Part shown: positions 62,341-64,000 of the stretch, piece after piece
Position numbering within the stretch: the first letter of the stretch is position 1
Layout: each line of letters starts with the position of its first letter
NCBI RefSeq assembly: GCF_900475415.1
Contig: NZ_LS483388.1
Location: 263,501-327,500 of the forward strand
Direction of reading: 5' to 3'
Source of the DNA: Streptococcus porcinus
GTDB lineage: Bacteria; Bacillota; Bacilli; Lactobacillales; Streptococcaceae
Length of the DNA stretch: 64,000 nucleotides
Position numbers and translations under genes: made by a program
The notes under the pieces: generated by a model
Databases searched by the model: none
The model's input: only the letters and a program-made list of their open reading frames with translations
Told to the model about the DNA's origin: nothing

Positions 62341-62763
62341 TTAATCACCAATTGCTTTAAGGTCATTAGCAACTAGTTTCACACCACCCCAAGTATTTCG
62401 TGCCATATTCCACATGAGGCGAATTTGGGGATTGACCAGTTCGACTGTCTTATCCAGCAAGCCATCATCTTCTGCTAATTTTGTGATTTTGTCGAGATTG
62501 TCATGAATTTCAAGGGTGATAGCCTTGAGTTCCTCAACAGAGATATTCAATTCTTTAAGAGCTTTGATTGTGTTAGCGTCTTGCACTGAACAAATCAATT
62601 TATCTGGTTCGTCTGTACGCACTTGTTCGCCATTAACTTCACGGTATTTATTGCGGATACGAGCCGAGATAATCACAAGGTGTTTTGGCAGGTCAAATTG
62701 TGCTTTATCAAGGTTCAATTCGCCAAGTTTGATTGTTCTATCGGTAACTGTTAAGTTTGACAT
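62341..62763 (-). CDS. DUF961-like element protein (YdcP type)
   Basis: A 140-residue protein whose C-terminal stretch VELVNPQIRLMWNMARNTWGGVKLVANDL resembles the end of DUF961/YdcP proteins, which lie near the conjugation/replication genes of Tn916-like elements. Family assignment is by eye only. It is upstream of mobT and probably cotranscribed with it. Function unknown. Confidence 0.55.
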   Translation of the reverse strand: MSNLTVTDRTIKLGELNLDKAQFDLPKHLVIISARIRNKYREVNGEQVRTDEPDKLICSVQDANTIKALKELNISVEELKAITLEIHDNLDKITKLAEDDGLLDKTVELVNPQIRLMWNMARNTWGGVKLVANDLKAIGD

Positions 62764-62806
62764 AATAGTGTTCTCCTTTGTGGTTTCAAAATAGTCATCT
62801 TTTCTA

Positions 62807-62922
62807 AACGTACGCAGAATTAGCTTTGAACCCTACTCCCCCAAGGGATTTCAGCGAAAACTTCAACTGATTGGCTTTAACCCCAGACGTATCAAGGGTT
62901 TAGCCCTACTTTTGTGTACGTT
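62807..62922. other. Origin-like inverted-repeat segment
   Basis: Nested palindromes without an ORF: AACGTAC (62807-62813) with GTACGTT (62916-62922); CCCT (62831-62834) with AGGG (62844-62847) around a C-rich loop; AACCC (62879-62883) with GGGTT (62896-62900). C-rich/G-rich hairpins near a Rep_trans gene resemble oriT or double-strand origins of Tn916-like elements. Candidate only. Confidence 0.45.
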
Positions 62923-63071
62923 CGTATCCCCTATATGTCAACCCTCAGTATCCAGATGGACCATACTCTACAAGTTTTGACCCAGGAGACCAGTATGCCT
63001 ATGATAAATCACCTTTACAGTTATTATTAGAAAATAAAGAGGAACTAGGAAGGCTGAATGATAAACTATGA
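62904..63071 (+). pseudogene. Orphan 3' end of an unknown gene
   Basis: An open plus-strand frame without a start codon encodes a tail rich in Tyr, Pro, Asp and Ser, then Leu/Glu/Lys, ending ...LGRLNDKL at 63071 and followed 11 bp later by a strong terminator. Probably the last 30-55 codons of a cargo gene whose 5' part was deleted; the join lies in or near the origin-like segment. Family not recognised. Confidence 0.45.
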
Positions 63072-63082
63072 ATAAAGATAGA

Positions 63083-63119
63083 AAAAGATTTTAGTCGTTC
63101 TGTACTAAAATCTTTTTTG
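63083..63119 (+). terminator. Strong terminator after the orphan gene end
   Basis: AAAAGATTTTAGT (63083-63095) pairs with ACTAAAATCTTTT (63104-63116), 13 bp, then a T-run. Confidence 0.88.
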
Positions 63120-63149
63120 TAGGAAGTTCATATTATCTCATGTATTTTT

Positions 63150-63176
63150 TTGGAAATTCTAAAAAAAGAGTATAAT
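63150..63176 (+). promoter_or_regulatory. Promoter of the SdpI-like gene
   Basis: TATAAT (63171-63176) with a weak TTGGAA (63150-63155) at 15-bp spacing. The -10 is convincing and the -35 uncertain. Confidence 0.55.
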
Positions 63177-63218
63177 TAAAGCTGAGGAAGCGTTTTCAAA
63201 GAAAGTGAGGTGACGGAT

Positions 63219-63758
63219 ATGAAAAATAAAGGATTTAATAAGTTATTGATGATAATAAGTTTTTTAGTTTTTCTTGTTACTTATTACTTAACTAGCAGTC
63301 AGTATTCTAGTATCGTAGGGTTGATTTATACTTTATTAATAACTATTCAGGTTTTAGTATTTTTTAATAATAGTATTAAGAATAGTTTACGTTGGCTATT
63401 GACACTAGTGTTTGTAGTAATTATGATTTTGAGTATTGTCAATTCCAACATGGTTATAGATACAAAGTTATCGTTATTCCTTTTATGCAGTATCATTATC
63501 TTTATTGGGAATTTATGCTCTCTTATTCCTTATAATCCGTTTATTGGGATAAGAATTTTTTCAACAAGAAATGATGAAGGAAACTGGAAAGCAACTCATA
63601 ATATGTTAGCTGATTTAAGTATACCAGTTAGCTGTTTGATTTTGTTACTTTCTAACTTTTTGAATATGAATACTGTAGTAGCGATTTCATTTACTATATG
63701 GCTTATTTTGCCAATCATTTATTCTATATGGATTTATCCTAAAAAAGGAGGAAATTAA
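63219..63758 (+). CDS. SdpI/YhfL-family membrane protein (immunity-like)
   Basis: A 179-residue protein with about five to six hydrophobic helices and the SdpI/YhfL motif IPYNPFIGIRIFSTRNDEG followed by WKATHNMLAD. In Bacillus SdpI protects against the SdpC toxin and signals through SdpR. ATG 63219 is preferred over GTG 63210 because GAGGTG is well placed before it. Its last codons contain GGAGG for the next gene, which starts one base after the stop. Divergent from the element core, so it is cargo. Confidence 0.75.
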   Translation: MKNKGFNKLLMIISFLVFLVTYYLTSSQYSSIVGLIYTLLITIQVLVFFNNSIKNSLRWLLTLVFVVIMILSIVNSNMVIDTKLSLFLLCSIIIFIGNLCSLIPYNPFIGIRIFSTRNDEGNWKATHNMLADLSIPVSCLILLLSNFLNMNTVVAISFTIWLILPIIYSIWIYPKKGGN

Positions 63759-63759
63759 T

Positions 63760-64000
63760 ATGAGAACAATAAGAAGAAATCCAAATGCAAGAATTTTTAA
63801 TAAGTCTAACACAACAGACTTTCAATTACCTCTATTAGCCAGTAAAGAAGATATTCAGCAACAATCTGGTATTGTTGATTTAAATGGCTCAACTGATTAT
63901 GACTATAATAAGTTTTTCTTAGATTTATTAAATAATGAAGAACTTAAACAAATTGCTGATTCACAGGACAAAAGGACATTTATTAAATACATTATTATCA
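63760..64000 (+). CDS. Unknown protein, 5' part (runs off the window)
   Basis: The frame is open from ATG 63760 through 80 codons to the last base. AAGGAGG is well spaced within the end of the SdpI-like gene, so it is coupled to it. The N-terminus (basic, then TTDFQLPLL and acidic/Asn-rich) has no signal peptide and no motif I recognise. It may encode the toxin, a modification enzyme or a transporter partner of the SdpI-like protein; this cannot be decided here. Confidence 0.6.
   Translation, partial: MRTIRRNPNARIFNKSNTTDFQLPLLASKEDIQQQSGIVDLNGSTDYDYNKFFLDLLNNEELKQIADSQDKRTFIKYIII

Noticed and set aside
62935..63030. Short ATG-started ORF of about 31 codons in another frame over the orphan gene tail
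   Set aside because: No ribosome site; the overlapping frame ending at 63071 before the terminator is more protein-like.

Overview
The window is a low-GC Firmicute chromosome segment, almost certainly from a pyogenic-group Streptococcus. The evidence is a PolC-type replicase, YSIRK-like and LPXTG surface proteins, and a housekeeping gene order like that of S. pyogenes and S. dysgalactiae: rel-dtd-lrp-msmK-dexB-pulA, yajC-uppS-cdsA-rseP-proS-polC, and pnp-sseB-cysE-cysS-mrnC-rlmB-rae1-degV-rplM-rpsI. The streptokinase gene found at the dtd/lrp junction in streptokinase-positive species is absent: dtd and lrp are 21 bp apart. The species cannot be fixed from this sequence alone.

Layout. 1-1.5 kb: rRNA and ribosomal-protein methylation (prmA partial, rsmE). 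1.6-4.8 kb: a maltose/glucose-type PTS permease (malT) under a promoter with palindromic operators, then a nuclease-family gene. 4.8-9.7 kb, minus strand: a small kinase, an M42 peptidase, an NrdI-like flavodoxin and a large LPXTG-anchored ecto-nucleotidase/phosphodiesterase. 9.8-20.6 kb: rel, dtd, lrp, then alpha-glucan use (msmK ATPase, dexB glucosidase, secreted pullulanase pulA). 20.6-26 kb: an acetyltransferase, galR, and the divergent Leloir operon galKTE with a GalR-like operator at its promoter. 26-31.8 kb: a thioredoxin-like protein, yajC, uppS, cdsA, rseP, proS. 31.9-35.3 kb, minus strand: an OpuC osmoprotectant ABC operon. 35.5-39.9 kb: polC.

40-50.6 kb is more variable. It holds a MarR/FMN-reductase pair whose two promoters share five ACTA-N2-TAGT palindromes, def, a PAP2 phosphatase, a small membrane protein behind a consensus promoter, a candidate ~80-nt small RNA, a Crp/Fnr regulator broken at an A7 tract, an MFS transporter, rpsO with a structured leader, and a PTS cluster (PRD regulator, EIIB, UlaA-like EIIC, transaldolase) with a large inverted repeat at its promoter. 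50.7-60.3 kb is conserved housekeeping, including an L13 leader before rplM-rpsI.

From 60.35 kb to the end lies a decayed integrative element at the 3' end of rpsI. It contains repeated TTCACMC motifs beside the gene end, an integrase remnant without its N-terminal half, an intact xis coupled to a 38-codon ORF, a MobT/Rep_trans gene split by an in-frame UGA, a DUF961-like gene, an origin-like inverted-repeat segment, the orphan 3' end of an unknown plus-strand gene, and a plus-strand pair made of an SdpI-family (immunity-like) membrane protein and an unrecognised ORF running off the window. That last pair is the best candidate for an undescribed antagonism/immunity module, but its second gene is incomplete here.
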